Of a stretch of DNA of 64,000 nucleotides, positions 1-9,007 are shown piece by piece. Within the stretch, counting starts at the first letter, position 1. Every line of letters starts with the position of its first letter. Origin of the DNA: Weeksella massiliensis (GTDB lineage Bacteria > Bacteroidota > Bacteroidia > Flavobacteriales > Weeksellaceae); assembly GCA_000751595.1 (NCBI GenBank), contig CCMH01000008.1, positions 1 to 64,000 on the forward strand, read 5' to 3'. Both the position numbers and the translations under genes were made by a program. A model generated the notes under the pieces. It worked only from the letters and a program-made list of their open reading frames with translations, made no database searches and was not told the origin of the DNA.

Positions 1-2
1 AA

Positions 3-3000
3 ATCGAGCTGCACGAGCCACAATTACAGATTATTACTTATAAAAATGATAGCGTTGCTAACTTCATAAAATTTGTAAAAAACTTCGCCAGTAAAGAACA
101 AAAAGAACCTTCACCTTTTACGCTAAAAGGAAATTTTCTTATTCATGATGGACAATTGCTGATCAAGAATGAGAATTTAGAAGCCAAACAACAAGTATGG
201 TTAGACGCCAAAAAATTACAACTCGATGTACGCGATTTTTCATTAATCAATGATGACCTGAATGCGGATATCCGAAAAATAGCTTTCGAAACACAACGAA
301 AAGGAGAGCAATATGTAGTGCAAAATCTTTCGGGAAAAGCGCATTATAATGAGAAAGAAATTCGGGTCAATCAACTGCATTTGCAGACCAATGATAGTAA
401 TCTACAAGGTGATTTGGTGTTGAATACCGCAGAGAAAAATGCTTTTAGCGATTTTGCTAATAAAGTGATTTGGGAAGCGAAAATCGATAATTCTTCTGTA
501 ATTAATTTTAAGGATATTCGTTATTTTGCTGATAGTTTTGATAAAAATTCTTCTGTCAATGTCTATGGTGAAATTAATGGACCGCTGAATGCTTTGAATT
601 TGACAAACTTCGAATTGTCTGGACAAGATAATTACATTGCTGCACAGAAATTACAGCTCAACGGAATGCTGAACAATGATTTACGAATGTTTAGCAATGC
701 TCTGAGAGTCAAAACATCCTACCAAAATCTTCGAAATCTTTTACCAACATTTATCTCGACTAAATTACCTGTTTTCATTCAACGTTTTGGTACGATGAAC
801 TATCAAGGAGATTTGGTGCTCAATGATCGGGAAATTGCAGTGAAAGGAAATCTGTTAACCTCTTTGGGACAAGCAAATGTCAATGCTTTTTTCCAACAAT
901 ATACAGAGCCAAAAACAATGCGCTACAAAGGTGTTTTCGATGCTAAAAATTTAGATTTACGAGCGATAACCGAAGTGAAAGATTTGGGCTTGGTTAGCGG
1001 ACATTTAACCTTCAATGGTCAAGGAACAGACCTCAATACCATTCATCTCGAGGTGGATGGAAATTTAGATTATATGGATTTGATGGGCAAACGATACCAA
1101 AATATGGCAATCGATGGTTTGCTCGAAAATTATACCTATAACGGAAAATTCTATATCAACGATCCGCGATTGAAAGCTACTTTTGATGGAAAAGTGGCCT
1201 TTAAAGAAAAACCTTTCCGATTGAATTTTAATTCGGATCTGAATTATATCGATTTGGATTATTTAGGTCTGACCAAAAACTTAGGAGCCAAGATTAGAGG
1301 AGAAGTGAGTGGTGATTTTCAGGTTTCTAATTTAGATGATTTTCTTGGTCAACTAACCCTGAAGAATGTGTACTACCACTCGAAAAAAGATACCCTAAAT
1401 TTGGCATTTGCAGAAGTAGATTCTGATTTGTCGAATGGCATAAAAACGATTCGTGCCAATGTGCCAGATTTTGTAGAAGCAGAAATTACAGGACGTTTTG
1501 TGGTGAGTGAAATTGCCGATGCGGTGAACAATACCCTCGTTCCGTTGGTGCCTTCTTTTCGACATAAAAAAGTTTCGCCCAATCAAGAGTTTACGGTTGA
1601 TGTGATGGTACATCAAAATATTTTGTCGTATTTCAATCCGGATATTGTCATCGAACCTGAAACTTCTTTGAAAGCTTATATCAATACCAACGAAAATTCT
1701 TTCCGTGCCAATCTCGATACGCCGGGGGTAGCTTACGGAAATATCCGTGCGTACAATGCTTTGGTCAATTTCGATACAACGACTGAAGACAATAAAATAA
1801 ATGGAAAAATAGATAGTTTGTTGGTGAATACAATTGCGATTCGCGATATCAACGTTAACTCGTTGCCGAAAAACGATTCGTTGATGATTCATACCAATTT
1901 CAATATTGGGAAAGAGGAAAATTTAATGAAGTTTAACCTCAATCTTTTCCATACCATGAAAGATAATCATACGATGGAATTTGGTTTTGCTTCGTCAACT
2001 TTCAATCTTGATAAAACAGTTTGGACGATCAATAAAGACAATTCTACCGACACCAATAAACTCATCATCGACATGAATACCAAAAAGATGAGTGTAGAAG
2101 ATATTTCGTTGAATTATGACGATCAGCAATTGGTGGTGAGTGGTTTTTATAACGATGCTGAAGATTTTCATTTCGATGGAAAGTTTGAGAAAATTGTCCT
2201 TTCCAAATTGATTCCGAACAGCCTGCTAAAAGGGTTAAGTGTAGACGGAATTGCAAATGGTGAGGTGCATGTAGAACGAAACGCAACCGAACTGAAACCG
2301 ACTTTGGCGATGACAATTGATCAGTTAGAACTCAATGAATTCGAGCTGGGGAATCTGACGCTAAACGGTGGCTACAATAATATACAAAATGTGTTTGATG
2401 TGGAGTTATCTTTAGATCAAGGATTGGTACAATCGCTGTATATGAACGGATTTATCGATAATAACCCAGAAACACCAGAAGTGAATATGGTGGCCAATTT
2501 CGATGATTTCAACGTAGGATTTGTCGAAGGTTTCTTATCCGAAGTATTTTCGAATATGCGCGGAACGATTTCGGGTGAAGTTCAGTTCGATGGAAAATTA
2601 ACTCAACCAAATTTTAGTGGCGATATGGCGGTGAGAGATTTAGGTTTTAAATTTAATTACCTCGGAGTTGATTATTTATTCAGTGGCGTAAACGATATTC
2701 ATGTCAATAAAATGGGAGGAAGTCAGGGAACTATCATGCTCGATAACTTAACTTTTACCGATACATTTTATAAAACAAAAGGTTTGGTCGATGGAACAAT
2801 TCTCTTTAGAGATTTCTCTGAATGGTTTCTGAACTTGTCGTTTACATCGAGCAATTTGTTGGTGATGAACACCACGGCAAAAGACAACGAACTCTTTTAT
2901 GGACGTGTGTTTGCAGATGGCTATTTTGATATTTTCGGTCCGGTTCAAGGTTTAGATATTGTGGCACGTGCCGATGTAAAAGATAATTCTCAACTGACCA

Positions 3001-4295
3001 TCAATACAAGCGGAACCATTATAGAATCTGAAAAACAATTGGTGCGTTTTGTTCCTAATCAAGAAAAATTAGAAGAAGATACCAGAAGAGCTGATCCGAA
3101 AGGGATGACAGTGGATTTAACCGTAAATGCCTATCCTACCGCAAAAATGAATCTGATTTTAGATGCAGCTACAAACGATATGGCTTCGGCGCGCGGAACT
3201 GCAGAAAATCTCAACGTTCATTTGGATAAATCAGGTTTAGCGATTACCGGAAATTATTATATCGAATCAGGAACGTACAATTTCCGTCAGTCGGGAATTC
3301 CATTATTGAACAAAGATTTTAGTATCCGTAAAGGAAGTAGTATCGATTTTTCTGGTGATCCTTTGGATGCTGAACTTAATATTACAGCGGTTTATAATCG
3401 TACCATTTCAAATGTCGGAGAATATTTAGCCGGTGCAGGTTCATCTCAATTGTATGATGGTGAACTGATCATCAATATCAAAGAAAATCTGAAAGCTCCA
3501 GAAATCACCTATGATATAGAAATCCCAAGAGCAAGCTCGGATATGAATGCACAGCTTGCTGCAAAACTCAACAACCAAGACGAGAAAACCATGCAGTTCG
3601 TGTATATTCTCATGACCGGGAAATTCGGCGATACAGCGACGCTTTCTTCGAGTTTGCAAGGTGGTTTGGCTTCTGGTGCCGCTGATATTGGTTTGTCGGC
3701 AGTTGCAGGTGCTTTGAGTTCTTTGATGGAAGGTGTGGATCTCGATGTGCAATATATTCAGGGAAGTGACGGAAGTTCTACCAACGATAAATTGCGCTAT
3801 TCTTTATCTTACCAAATCAATAATCGCTTGCGTGTTTCGGGGTCTTATGGTATGGCTGTGACCAATGAATACCAAGAAAATTTTGATGGGAATCTCAATA
3901 TTCAATATGATATTTCGCGGATGAATAACGGTGGATTTTTGATCAATGTTTTCACACGTCCAACAACCTTTGGAATCCAAGCTGGAAATGTGAATCAACT
4001 CAACCAAAGTTTTGGCGCCGGAGTGAGTTATAATACTTCGTTCAATAATATTGGTGAGATTTTTAGAAAAATAAAAGATAAGCGAGCAGAAAAAGATTCT
4101 GTTGTGATGCCTATTGGTCCGATGAAAAGAGTGACGCCACAAAATAAACTCGAACCTTCTGATTCGGTGAAAGAAAAGTTTCAGTTAGATACAATGCATA
4201 AAAAACCAAATCCGGTAAGTTTTGCACAACCGGTGAGCGATCAACAAATCATCGAAAATAAAGTGAAAAAACGCAGAGGTTTGGTTCGTTTCTAA
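3..4295 (+). CDS. tamB: TamB-like translocation/assembly protein, 3' part (partial)
   Basis: The reading frame is open from the first bases of the window, so the 5' end lies outside; a TTG at 156 is internal and not a start. About 1430 residues are visible. They consist of repetitive beta-strand-rich sequence with alternating polar and hydrophobic residues, typical of the AsmA/TamB bridge proteins, followed by a C-terminal TamB (DUF490-type) domain over roughly the last 450 residues and a charged tail ending KKRRGLVRF. Family knowledge: TamB spans the periplasm and helps place outer-membrane proteins or move lipids. In Bacteroidetes it often lies near a TamA/BamA-like gene, which would be upstream of this window. 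The tail after the conserved domain (about 75 residues, rich in K and P) looks like a lineage-specific extension. Confidence 0.88.
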   Translation: MELHEPQLQIITYKNDSVANFIKFVKNFASKEQKEPSPFTLKGNFLIHDGQLLIKNENLEAKQQVWLDAKKLQLDVRDFSLINDDLNADIRKIAFETQRKGEQYVVQNLSGKAHYNEKEIRVNQLHLQTNDSNLQGDLVLNTAEKNAFSDFANKVIWEAKIDNSSVINFKDIRYFADSFDKNSSVNVYGEINGPLNALNLTNFELSGQDNYIAAQKLQLNGMLNNDLRMFSNALRVKTSYQNLRNLLPTFISTKLPVFIQRFGTMNYQGDLVLNDREIAVKGNLLTSLGQANVNAFFQQYTEPKTMRYKGVFDAKNLDLRAITEVKDLGLVSGHLTFNGQGTDLNTIHLEVDGNLDYMDLMGKRYQNMAIDGLLENYTYNGKFYINDPRLKATFDGKVAFKEKPFRLNFNSDLNYIDLDYLGLTKNLGAKIRGEVSGDFQVSNLDDFLGQLTLKNVYYHSKKDTLNLAFAEVDSDLSNGIKTIRANVPDFVEAEITGRFVVSEIADAVNNTLVPLVPSFRHKKVSPNQEFTVDVMVHQNILSYFNPDIVIEPETSLKAYINTNENSFRANLDTPGVAYGNIRAYNALVNFDTTTEDNKINGKIDSLLVNTIAIRDINVNSLPKNDSLMIHTNFNIGKEENLMKFNLNLFHTMKDNHTMEFGFASSTFNLDKTVWTINKDNSTDTNKLIIDMNTKKMSVEDISLNYDDQQLVVSGFYNDAEDFHFDGKFEKIVLSKLIPNSLLKGLSVDGIANGEVHVERNATELKPTLAMTIDQLELNEFELGNLTLNGGYNNIQNVFDVELSLDQGLVQSLYMNGFIDNNPETPEVNMVANFDDFNVGFVEGFLSEVFSNMRGTISGEVQFDGKLTQPNFSGDMAVRDLGFKFNYLGVDYLFSGVNDIHVNKMGGSQGTIMLDNLTFTDTFYKTKGLVDGTILFRDFSEWFLNLSFTSSNLLVMNTTAKDNELFYGRVFADGYFDIFGPVQGLDIVARADVKDNSQLTINTSGTIIESEKQLVRFVPNQEKLEEDTRRADPKGMTVDLTVNAYPTAKMNLILDAATNDMASARGTAENLNVHLDKSGLAITGNYYIESGTYNFRQSGIPLLNKDFSIRKGSSIDFSGDPLDAELNITAVYNRTISNVGEYLAGAGSSQLYDGELIINIKENLKAPEITYDIEIPRASSDMNAQLAAKLNNQDEKTMQFVYILMTGKFGDTATLSSSLQGGLASGAADIGLSAVAGALSSLMEGVDLDVQYIQGSDGSSTNDKLRYSLSYQINNRLRVSGSYGMAVTNEYQENFDGNLNIQYDISRMNNGGFLINVFTRPTTFGIQAGNVNQLNQSFGAGVSYNTSFNNIGEIFRKIKDKRAEKDSVVMPIGPMKRVTPQNKLEPSDSVKEKFQLDTMHKKPNPVSFAQPVSDQQIIENKVKKRRGLVRF

Positions 4296-4318
4296 AACCG
4301 TAAGAATCAAAAACTTTT

Positions 4319-4358
4319 CCAAAAAAAAAAGAGTTTATTGTATTTCAACAATAAACTC
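4319..4358 (-). terminator. Hairpin with T-tract on the minus strand
   Basis: A perfect 10-bp stem (GAGTTTATTG at 4331-4340 and its complement at 4349-4358) has an 8-base loop. The run of A that would make a U-tract lies on the left side (4321-4330), so the structure is a textbook intrinsic terminator only for transcripts from the minus strand. Both flanking genes are on the plus strand. Confidence 0.6.
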
Positions 4359-4439
4359 ACGCAAACAAACAAAAGTGAAAAAGCTCCTCAGAACTTTATT
4401 GAAACAAATCTAAAATATTAAATATATCATTAAATATTT

Positions 4440-4472
4440 TTTGGAGAATTGTTGTAGTTATTTATAATTTTG
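4440..4472 (+). promoter_or_regulatory. Bacteroidetes-type promoter for the Lrp-family gene
   Basis: TTTG at 4440-4443 and TAATTTTG at 4465-4472 are separated by 21 bases, matching the TTTG / TAnnTTTG consensus of the phylum. The expected start point is about 50 bases before the ATG at 4528. Confidence 0.6.
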
Positions 4473-4527
4473 CTAAAAATTGATGTAAAAATTATTAAAT
4501 TAACAAATTTTAACAAAAAATATTAAA

Positions 4528-4998
4528 ATGAATTATATAATTGATGAAATCGATAAAAAAATACTCATGTATTTAATCGATAATACTCGAATTCCGTTCA
4601 CCGAAATTGCTAAAAAAATGAATGTTTCTGCAGGGACAATTCATGTTCGCGTGAAAAAATTAGAAGAAGCCGGAATTATCAAAGGTTCTACTTTGGTAAT
4701 CAATTACGAAAAAATGGGGTACCGTTTTGTTGCCTATGTTGGTATTTTACTTACGAAAACCAATAAAACTCAACACGTTATCGACGAATTGTACAAAATA
4801 CCTAACGTTACTGTGGTGCATGTGGTTTCTGGAAAATATAATATTTTCTGCAAAATTAGAGCGAAAGATACAGCGCATGCCAAAGAGGTAATTTATCGTA
4901 TCGATCAGATTGATGATGTCCTGCGAACAGAATCTACAATTTCATTAGAAGAATCATTTAACGATAAAAATCGTTTGATGCATTCAATATTTCAGTAA
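4528..4998 (+). CDS. Lrp/AsnC-family transcriptional regulator
   Basis: A 156-residue protein of the usual length for the family. Residues about 5-60 form an AsnC-type helix-turn-helix (FTEIAKKMNVSAGTIHVRVKKL). Residues about 70-145 form the RAM/ligand-binding beta-alpha-beta domain with the typical VVHVVSGKYN segment. Family members bind DNA as octamers or dimers and respond to amino acids such as leucine. The gene has its own strong promoter and is followed after 33 bases by the Nudix-type regulator, so they may be cotranscribed. The effector and targets cannot be told from sequence; nearby serine dehydratase (6256) is a possible but unproven target. Confidence 0.9.
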   Translation: MNYIIDEIDKKILMYLIDNTRIPFTEIAKKMNVSAGTIHVRVKKLEEAGIIKGSTLVINYEKMGYRFVAYVGILLTKTNKTQHVIDELYKIPNVTVVHVVSGKYNIFCKIRAKDTAHAKEVIYRIDQIDDVLRTESTISLEESFNDKNRLMHSIFQ

Positions 4999-5031
4999 CT
5001 TACTAAATCAAATGAGTAAAAAGTAAAAAGA

Positions 5032-5733
5032 ATGACTCCCCAAGAAAAAGAGGTGTATTTCAATGTTGCTTTGTGCTCTGGACTGGTTTTGTTTGGTTTT
5101 GATGGTGAAGAGCTGAAAATTCTTATCTACCGTAAAAAAGACGAACCCTTTCGTGGTGCATTGGCAATACCGAGTAAATATGTAGCTCCCGATACCAGCA
5201 ATGAGCGTGTGGTGCAAACCATGCTAAAAGAAAATATCGGGATAGATGATAAAAATATCTATGTAGAACAGCTAAAAGCATTTGCAAAAGTTTTTCGTAA
5301 TCCGCTCGGGCGTGTTGTAAATGTGGCGTATTATGCGTTGGTGAAACTTACACCAGAAATAGAAAAAGAAGTAGAAAAACGCAACGGTTTGTGGGTGAAG
5401 TATGACGAAATCCCAGACTTGGCATTCGACCATAACGAAATTATCGCTTATGCCAAAGAACGCGTAAAAAGAAGAGTGAAACGTCGTCCGATTGGATTCA
5501 ATCTTTTGCCAAAAGAATTTACCATTGCGCAATTGCAAAGCTTGTATGAGAAGGCATTGGATCGAGAATTGGATAAACGAAACTTTCGGAAAAAGATTTT
5601 CAATTCTAATCTGATTATCGAAACAGGCAATACAACCGATCCAAAAGAATACCGAAAAGTGGCAAAACTTTATAGTTTTGATGAAGAAAAATTTGAAAAA
5701 TTAAGTTTGAAGGGATACGATTTCCTTTTTTAG
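5032..5733 (+). CDS. NrtR-like Nudix-domain transcriptional regulator
   Basis: A 233-residue protein with an N-terminal Nudix fold (about 12-145) and a C-terminal winged-helix segment (about 155-225, FNLLPKEFTIAQLQSLYEKA), the architecture of NrtR-type regulators. The Nudix box is degenerate: where the catalytic REXXEE motif should be, the protein has RVVQTMLKEN, with most acidic metal ligands missing. It is therefore more likely a ligand-sensing regulator than a hydrolase. NrtR proteins classically sense ADP-ribose and control NAD genes, but related Bacteroidetes proteins control sugar use. No NAD or sugar genes adjoin it here. It follows the Lrp gene by 33 bases. Confidence 0.8.
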   Translation: MTPQEKEVYFNVALCSGLVLFGFDGEELKILIYRKKDEPFRGALAIPSKYVAPDTSNERVVQTMLKENIGIDDKNIYVEQLKAFAKVFRNPLGRVVNVAYYALVKLTPEIEKEVEKRNGLWVKYDEIPDLAFDHNEIIAYAKERVKRRVKRRPIGFNLLPKEFTIAQLQSLYEKALDRELDKRNFRKKIFNSNLIIETGNTTDPKEYRKVAKLYSFDEEKFEKLSLKGYDFLF

Positions 5734-5743
5734 AATAATAAGT

Positions 5744-6130
5744 ATGAAAAAACATAAAAGAACTTTTTGGTTCAATTTACTAATTGTCATCATGACTCTA
5801 ATGGTGCTTAGCTTGCTCTATCGTGGAATAGAACTCTATCGCACACAAGATTACCTATTCCGTACATTTCTCAACGATGATGCGCCAGAAATGCCATCTT
5901 GGTATCCGATAACGACCATTATTTTTTCGGTTATTTCTGTAATCAGTGTGGTATTAATTTATTTTTTCAAGAAAATAGGTGTTTATTTATTGATAGGATC
6001 TTTGTTTGTTGCAGCATGCGTACAACCAGAATTCATGCCAGACGGAACACTTTTCACCCTTTTTAGTTTATTCTTTTTTGTTGGATATGGCTTGGCAGTC
6101 GTTTATCCACACTGGAAAGAATTTGATTAA
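5744..6130 (+). CDS. Small four-helix membrane protein, unknown function
   Basis: A 128-residue protein starting only 10 bases after the Nudix regulator, so probably in its operon. Four hydrophobic segments can be seen at about 9-30, 52-72, 76-94 and 103-121. A cationic N-terminus (MKKHKRT) suggests a cytoplasmic start. I do not recognise a family; it resembles many short uncharacterised flavobacterial integral membrane proteins. No catalytic or metal-binding motif is visible. Confidence 0.65.
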   Translation: MKKHKRTFWFNLLIVIMTLMVLSLLYRGIELYRTQDYLFRTFLNDDAPEMPSWYPITTIIFSVISVISVVLIYFFKKIGVYLLIGSLFVAACVQPEFMPDGTLFTLFSLFFFVGYGLAVVYPHWKEFD

Positions 6131-6203
6131 ATCAAGACATCAAATAAAAAAATAATAGAAAATCCCGAGATACAAGCATAGCGATTTATTAAGAAAATTA
6201 GAA

Positions 6204-6211
6204 TATCTTTG
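6204..6211 (+). promoter_or_regulatory. Promoter -7 element for L-serine dehydratase
   Basis: TATCTTTG is a perfect match to TAnnTTTG, 45 bases before the ATG at 6256. A clear TTTG -33 element at the right distance was not found. Confidence 0.45.
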
Positions 6212-6255
6212 AGATAGGAAAAAATATTCATCAACGTCTCATTTTATCAATTATT

Positions 6256-7671
6256 ATGGATTGTATCTCGGTATTCGATATGCTGAAAATAGGGGTGGGG
6301 CCTTCCTCATCTCATACTTTGGGCCCTTGGCGTGCGGCTCAGGCTTTTCTTGTAGAATTGCAAGAAATGAATAAATTAACGCAAGTACAAAAAATTGTTA
6401 TCAATTTGTACGGCTCTCTTTCTCTTACCGGTAAAGGACACGCAACTGATTTTGCCGTTCTCTTGGGACTAACGGGCGCTGACCCCGAATATATCCCAGT
6501 AGAAGATATTCAAGGAACGATTCAGACCATCAAAACTACGCACCAATTATACCTTAATCAAGAAATAAATATCCCTTTTGATTTTGATAAGGATATTATT
6601 TTCAATCGAGAATTTTTAGATTTCCACCCGAACGGAATGATGTTTACAGCTTACTTTTCTGAGGAAGAAAAATACGATTCAATTTTCTTTTCGATAGGAG
6701 GTGGATTCATCAATAAAGGTGACGAAGATTCTACGGCCGATGTGGCTTGTGCTTATCCTTATTTGTTCAATAAATCAGAAGAATTATTGAAATATTGTGC
6801 CTCATCTGGATTGTCAATTTCCGAATTGATGAGAGAAAATGAGCGAACAGAACGAACCGATGAAGAAATCGATGCTGAATTGATGCGTGTTTGGAGCACA
6901 ATGCTCGAGTGTATGTATATTGGCTGCCACACCGAAGGAATTTTACCGGGCGGGTTGAATGTTCGCCGACGTGCTTATGATTTATACCAAAAACTAAAAG
7001 GAGAAATTCCTTATCATACCCAAAATGAATGGATTCATTCAATTAGAAAAACAAAGATTGCATTCCGACAAATCTTCAAATGGGTAAGCTGTTATGCTTT
7101 GGCAGTAAATGAGGTTAATGCATCTCTTGGTCGTGTGGTCACAGCGCCAACCAACGGTAGCGCAGGCGTTATTCCGGCGGTTCTCATGTATTATCTTACG
7201 ATTGATAACCATAAGGCGGGTGAAAAAGAAATAAAACAATTCTTGATGGTTGCTGGCGTAATCGGAAGTATTTTCAAAAAAGGAGCGACGATTTCTGCTG
7301 CAATGGGTGGCTGTCAGGCCGAGATTGGTGTTTCTTCTGCCATGGCCGCGGGAGCTCTTTGCGAATTATTAGGAGGTACGCCAGATCAAGTAACGATTGC
7401 TGCAGAAATAGCAATGGAGCATCATTTGGGGCTTACCTGTGATCCGATTGCTGGTTTGGTGCAGATTCCTTGTATAGAACGCAATGCAATGGGCGCAATC
7501 AAAGCGATTAATGCTGCCGAACTCGCCTTAGAAACAAACCCGAAAGAAGTGAAAGTTACCTTAGATGATGTGGTGAAAACCATGTGGGAAACTGCAAAAG
7601 ATATGAACAATAAATACAAAGAAACTTCTGAAGGTGGGCTAGCTGTGGCTGTGAATATTGCAGATTGTTAA
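6256..7671 (+). CDS. sdaA: L-serine ammonia-lyase (iron-sulfur type)
   Basis: A 471-residue single-chain enzyme converting L-serine to pyruvate and ammonia in the cytoplasm. The N-terminal beta domain opens with the conserved GPSSSHTLGP motif (15-24). The catalytic alpha domain has TAPTNGSAG near 297-304 and three cysteines at 353, 395 and 406. Their spacing (42 and 11 residues) equals that of the 4Fe-4S ligands in the characterised Legionella enzyme, so the cluster site is intact. Length and domain order fit the fused type rather than the two-subunit Bacillus type. The gene has its own promoter and ends at a clear bidirectional terminator. Confidence 0.95.
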   Translation: MDCISVFDMLKIGVGPSSSHTLGPWRAAQAFLVELQEMNKLTQVQKIVINLYGSLSLTGKGHATDFAVLLGLTGADPEYIPVEDIQGTIQTIKTTHQLYLNQEINIPFDFDKDIIFNREFLDFHPNGMMFTAYFSEEEKYDSIFFSIGGGFINKGDEDSTADVACAYPYLFNKSEELLKYCASSGLSISELMRENERTERTDEEIDAELMRVWSTMLECMYIGCHTEGILPGGLNVRRRAYDLYQKLKGEIPYHTQNEWIHSIRKTKIAFRQIFKWVSCYALAVNEVNASLGRVVTAPTNGSAGVIPAVLMYYLTIDNHKAGEKEIKQFLMVAGVIGSIFKKGATISAAMGGCQAEIGVSSAMAAGALCELLGGTPDQVTIAAEIAMEHHLGLTCDPIAGLVQIPCIERNAMGAIKAINAAELALETNPKEVKVTLDDVVKTMWETAKDMNNKYKETSEGGLAVAVNIADC

Positions 7672-7696
7672 CAGAATAATTCATTTCAAAAACATA

Positions 7697-7734
7697 AAAA
7701 ACGCAACCGAATAGTCAGTTGCGTTTTTCTTTTT
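7697..7734 (+). terminator. Bidirectional intrinsic terminator
   Basis: An 11-bp stem (7697-7707 with 7718-7728) around a 10-base loop is flanked by A and T tracts. It lies between sdaA (plus) and the TlpA-like gene (minus) and can serve both. Confidence 0.88.
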
Positions 7735-7742
7735 TTATTAGG

Positions 7743-7768
7743 AATTGGTAGGATGATTTTTACCAATT
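7743..7768. repeat. Inverted repeat carrying the GGTAGGATGA word
   Basis: AATTGGTA at 7743-7750 pairs perfectly with TACCAATT at 7761-7768 around a 10-base loop. The left arm runs into GGTAGGATGA, a word repeated through this window (see findings). The right arm overlaps the stop codon of the TlpA-like gene. Confidence 0.55.
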
Positions 7769-8321
7769 ATTCTTGAATTAATTTTTCTAATAGTGCATTG
7801 ATTTCTTGATCGTTCCAATCTCTGCTTTTATTTTCGTGCAAAACAATTTCTCCTTTTTTATTGAGGATATAAGTCGTCGGGAAAACTTTTGGCATCATTG
7901 CTACCGAGATCGGACTTACAGGCTCGTAAAGCGGTAAAGTAAGTTCATGTTTCTTCGCAAAATTTATGATGTCATTCGGTTTATCTTGAATCGCAATAAA
8001 AACAAATTTCACCTTTTCATGGTGCGTGTTGTACAAATCTTGTAAACTCGGCATTTCCTTTACACAAGGAGGACACCAACTTCCCCAAAAATTTATCAAG
8101 ACAACTTGACCGCTGTTTTTGGCCGATTGCAAATTCTCATCTTGCGCACCATTATATCCTTTCAACTCAATATTATAATCCGCTTCATCAAGTATTTTTA
8201 GACCAGCAACATGTGATTTATCTTCAACTTTGTCTTGTAAAATTTTACCGATTGGGGTATAAAAAACAGCTGCAATAAGAACAACAAAAATCCCTAAGAA
8301 AATTAATCTTTTTTTATTCAT
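7767..8321 (-). CDS. TlpA-like membrane-anchored thioredoxin
   Basis: A 184-residue protein with an N-terminal membrane anchor (about 4-22) and a periplasmic thioredoxin domain. The active site WCPPC is intact in SWCPPCVKEMPSL, and a cis-proline is seen in KVFPTTYIL. TlpA/ResA-like proteins reduce disulfides in exported proteins, for example during cytochrome c maturation, fitting a genome with many multiheme cytochromes. Its ATG overlaps the stop of the upstream gene by four bases (ATGA), so the two thioredoxin-fold genes are translationally coupled. The substrate is not deducible. Confidence 0.9.
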   Translation of the reverse strand: MNKKRLIFLGIFVVLIAAVFYTPIGKILQDKVEDKSHVAGLKILDEADYNIELKGYNGAQDENLQSAKNSGQVVLINFWGSWCPPCVKEMPSLQDLYNTHHEKVKFVFIAIQDKPNDIINFAKKHELTLPLYEPVSPISVAMMPKVFPTTYILNKKGEIVLHENKSRDWNDQEINALLEKLIQE

Positions 8322-8908
8322 GAGTGCATTAAACTTAAAAGTTCGAGAATGATATCTTCTCCTTTATTAGTGTTATAAAATTTTTGTAAATCGGTATGAA
8401 ATTCGTCTTTTGAATATTTATCTGGATTTTCTTTGAATTTTTTCAACAATTCCATCCCTTTTTGTGGACGAGGTCCGAAATGAAAAAGTTCTTTTCCTTC
8501 AGGATCGATTCCCAACACAATCGGAATAGAAATCGCGCCATTTGTTTTGTAATTTTCAATCAATTCTAGATTTTCATCTCGAGAAATATATCGATTTTCG
8601 ATACCTAATTTTTCGGCCAAAAGATGGACTACCGGTACAATCTGTGACGCATCTCCACACCAACCTTCTGTAATGGTCAGCAATCGAAGCGATTTATCAA
8701 AACTTGCTTTTTCTATTTCAGTAAGAGAAGCATCCGAAAACTGAAAAGATTTTGTGATTCGATTCATTCGTTGTAATCCCATAGAATAGTGCTGTACAAA
8801 CTCTTTTGGGTCACCATTTTCTACTTCTTCTTCTAATTGATTTTCAGTTTTTTCGATATACGATTCGTAGCTGATTGCTTTTTGGAAATACGTGTCTAAA
8901 TTGATCAT
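8318..8908 (-). CDS. Thioredoxin-family protein (Thioredoxin_9-like)
   Basis: A 196-residue cytoplasmic protein with a thioredoxin-like fold. The usual CxxC is replaced by WCGDAS, with one cysteine followed by Asp and Ala, as in the Thioredoxin_9 group. The cis-proline stretch (ISIPIVLGID) is kept. The ATG at 8908 is chosen over an in-frame TTG at 8938 because the longer form would begin inside the promoter element at 8936-8943. The gene is coupled to the downstream TlpA-like gene. With a single active cysteine it is unlikely to be a general disulfide reductase; a bacilliredoxin-like or chaperone role is only a guess. Confidence 0.82.
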   Translation of the reverse strand: MINLDTYFQKAISYESYIEKTENQLEEEVENGDPKEFVQHYSMGLQRMNRITKSFQFSDASLTEIEKASFDKSLRLLTITEGWCGDASQIVPVVHLLAEKLGIENRYISRDENLELIENYKTNGAISIPIVLGIDPEGKELFHFGPRPQKGMELLKKFKENPDKYSKDEFHTDLQKFYNTNKGEDIILELLSLMHS

Positions 8909-8935
8909 AAATATATTTTTTGTCGTTAAGAGACA

Positions 8936-8943
8936 CAAATATA
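8936..8943 (-). promoter_or_regulatory. Promoter -7 element for the thioredoxin gene pair
   Basis: On the minus strand this reads TATATTTG, a perfect TAnnTTTG, 27 bases before the ATG at 8908. It argues against translation starting at the TTG at 8938. Confidence 0.5.
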
Positions 8944-9007
8944 CTGATTTTGAGTTGTTTTTTACGGTTTCTTTTTATTCCGTAAATTCGTTGCAGAAAA
9001 GAACGTA

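Noticed and set aside
1395-1892. A 165-codon minus-strand frame inside the tamB-like gene
   Set aside because: No ribosome site, no family resemblance, and composition is that of a shadow frame of the plus-strand gene.
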